Origin: Halobacillus litoralis
GTDB taxonomy: Bacteria; Bacillota; Bacilli; Bacillales; Halobacillaceae
DNA length: 64,000 nucleotides
NCBI RefSeq assembly: GCF_020524025.1
Contig: NZ_JAIVKN010000001.1
Coordinates: 620,001-684,000, forward strand
Reading direction: 5' to 3'
The translations under genes and the position numbers were made by a program. Positions 63,548 through 64,000 of the stretch are shown piece by piece. Within the stretch, counting starts at the first letter, position 1; the number at the start of each line of letters is the position of its first letter. The notes beneath the pieces are model-generated. The model made no database searches. It worked only from the letters and a program-made list of their open reading frames with translations, and was not told the DNA's origin.

Positions 63548-64000
63548 ATGTCAGAAGTGAAGAAGATTAACAAAGTATTAGTTGCGAACCGCGGTGAAAT
63601 CGCTATCAGAGTATTTCGTGCATGTACCGAATTAAATATCCGCACGGTTGCTATTTATTCTCAGGAAGATACAGGATCTTATCATCGTTACAAAGCAGAT
63701 GAAGCTTATTTGGTAGGAGAAGGCAAAAAACCAATTGATGCGTATCTGGATATAGAAAGAATCATTGAAGTTGCCAAAAGTGTCGATGTTGATGCCATTC
63801 ATCCAGGGTATGGGTTCTTATCAGAAAATATTCACTTTGCCCGTCGTTGTGAAGAAGAGGGACTCACATTCATTGGACCGACAAGTGAGCACTTAAATAT
63901 GTTTGGAGATAAAGTCAAAGCAAGAGATCAGGCGGTTAAAGCGGATATACCTGTTATCCCGGGCAGTGACGGACCGGTAAGCGGTGTTCAGGAAATTCGT
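63548..64000 (+). CDS. pycA: pyruvate carboxylase, N-terminal part (truncated by window)
   Basis: The first 151 codons of a biotin-dependent carboxylase, running off the window. The biotin-carboxylase domain begins [20 protein letters not shown] and continues with the ATP-grasp region [10 protein letters not shown]. Pyruvate carboxylase supplies oxaloacetate from pyruvate. In B. subtilis pycA follows ylaN-ftsW; DarB, encoded at 18318, activates the enzyme there. The ATG at 63548 has GGGAGTGGGAG upstream. Confidence 0.93.
   Translation, partial: MSEVKKINKVLVANRGEIAIRVFRACTELNIRTVAIYSQEDTGSYHRYKADEAYLVGEGKKPIDAYLDIERIIEVAKSVDVDAIHPGYGFLSENIHFARRCEEEGLTFIGPTSEHLNMFGDKVKARDQAVKADIPVIPGSDGPVSGVQEIR

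Overview
The window looks like chromosome of a low-GC Gram-positive, spore-forming member of the Bacillaceae. A halotolerant genus such as Halobacillus or a relative is likely; this is inferred from protein resemblance and a BCCT osmolyte transporter, not from any database search. Gene order follows the Bacillus subtilis cheV to pycA segment: cheV, ykyB, ykuE, fadH, then darB, dapH, dapL, ykuT, ykuU, ykuV, yknUV, cydAB, ktrC, rnjA-rpoY, ykrA, defB, ykyA, pdhABCD, SR1/sr1P, speA, yktA, yktB, ykzI-like, suhB, ylaF, ylaH, ylaI, ylaJ, ylaL, glsA, ylaN and the start of pycA. typA, phoH and ftsW, which sit in this stretch in B. subtilis, are absent here.

The backbone is interrupted by accessory DNA. 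The largest block, about 6.46-17.42 kb, is visibly more AT-rich and holds short single genes or small operons, almost all on the + strand: a lipoprotein, PadR+DUF4188, small membrane proteins, a nucleotidyltransferase, a broken DUF3953-like gene, PadR+two DUF2812 proteins, a YhaQ/YhaP-like ABC exporter and a CxxC zinc-ribbon membrane protein. Ten copies (R1-R10) of one structured repeat lie between them, all in the same orientation, usually within about 120 bp of a stop codon; one copy supplies the stop codon. The repeat has a conserved arm ending in AGTCTTCAACTAAC, a GGGGGC block, and a stem whose sequence differs between copies but stays self-complementary. The block opens with a terminal inverted repeat beginning GGCTCTGTT and has two oppositely oriented copies (ends at 11721 and 17122).

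The same inverted ends bound two short non-coding elements elsewhere: 264 bp between ykuU and ykuV with a perfect 8-bp target duplication, and 179 bp upstream of the nitronate monooxygenase gene with a 7/8 duplication. The gene-bearing block therefore looks like an expanded, cassette-carrying relative of a MITE family. No transposase or recombinase is present in the window. This is the main novelty candidate. A second accessory block (46.2-53.7 kb) carries a TetR/drug-efflux pair, a BCCT transporter, an aromatic-acid-exporter-like protein and a polysaccharide deacetylase, with two copies of another GC-rich repeat family.

Functionally the window is rich in central metabolism (pyruvate dehydrogenase, pyruvate oxidase, pyruvate carboxylase, glutaminase), respiration (cytochrome bd with a Rex-like operator), diaminopimelate synthesis, redox defence, K+ and c-di-AMP physiology, and RNA decay (RNase J1, RpoY, and the dual-function RNA SR1 with readable CcpN-like and cre sites). 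No tRNA, rRNA or CRISPR array was seen.
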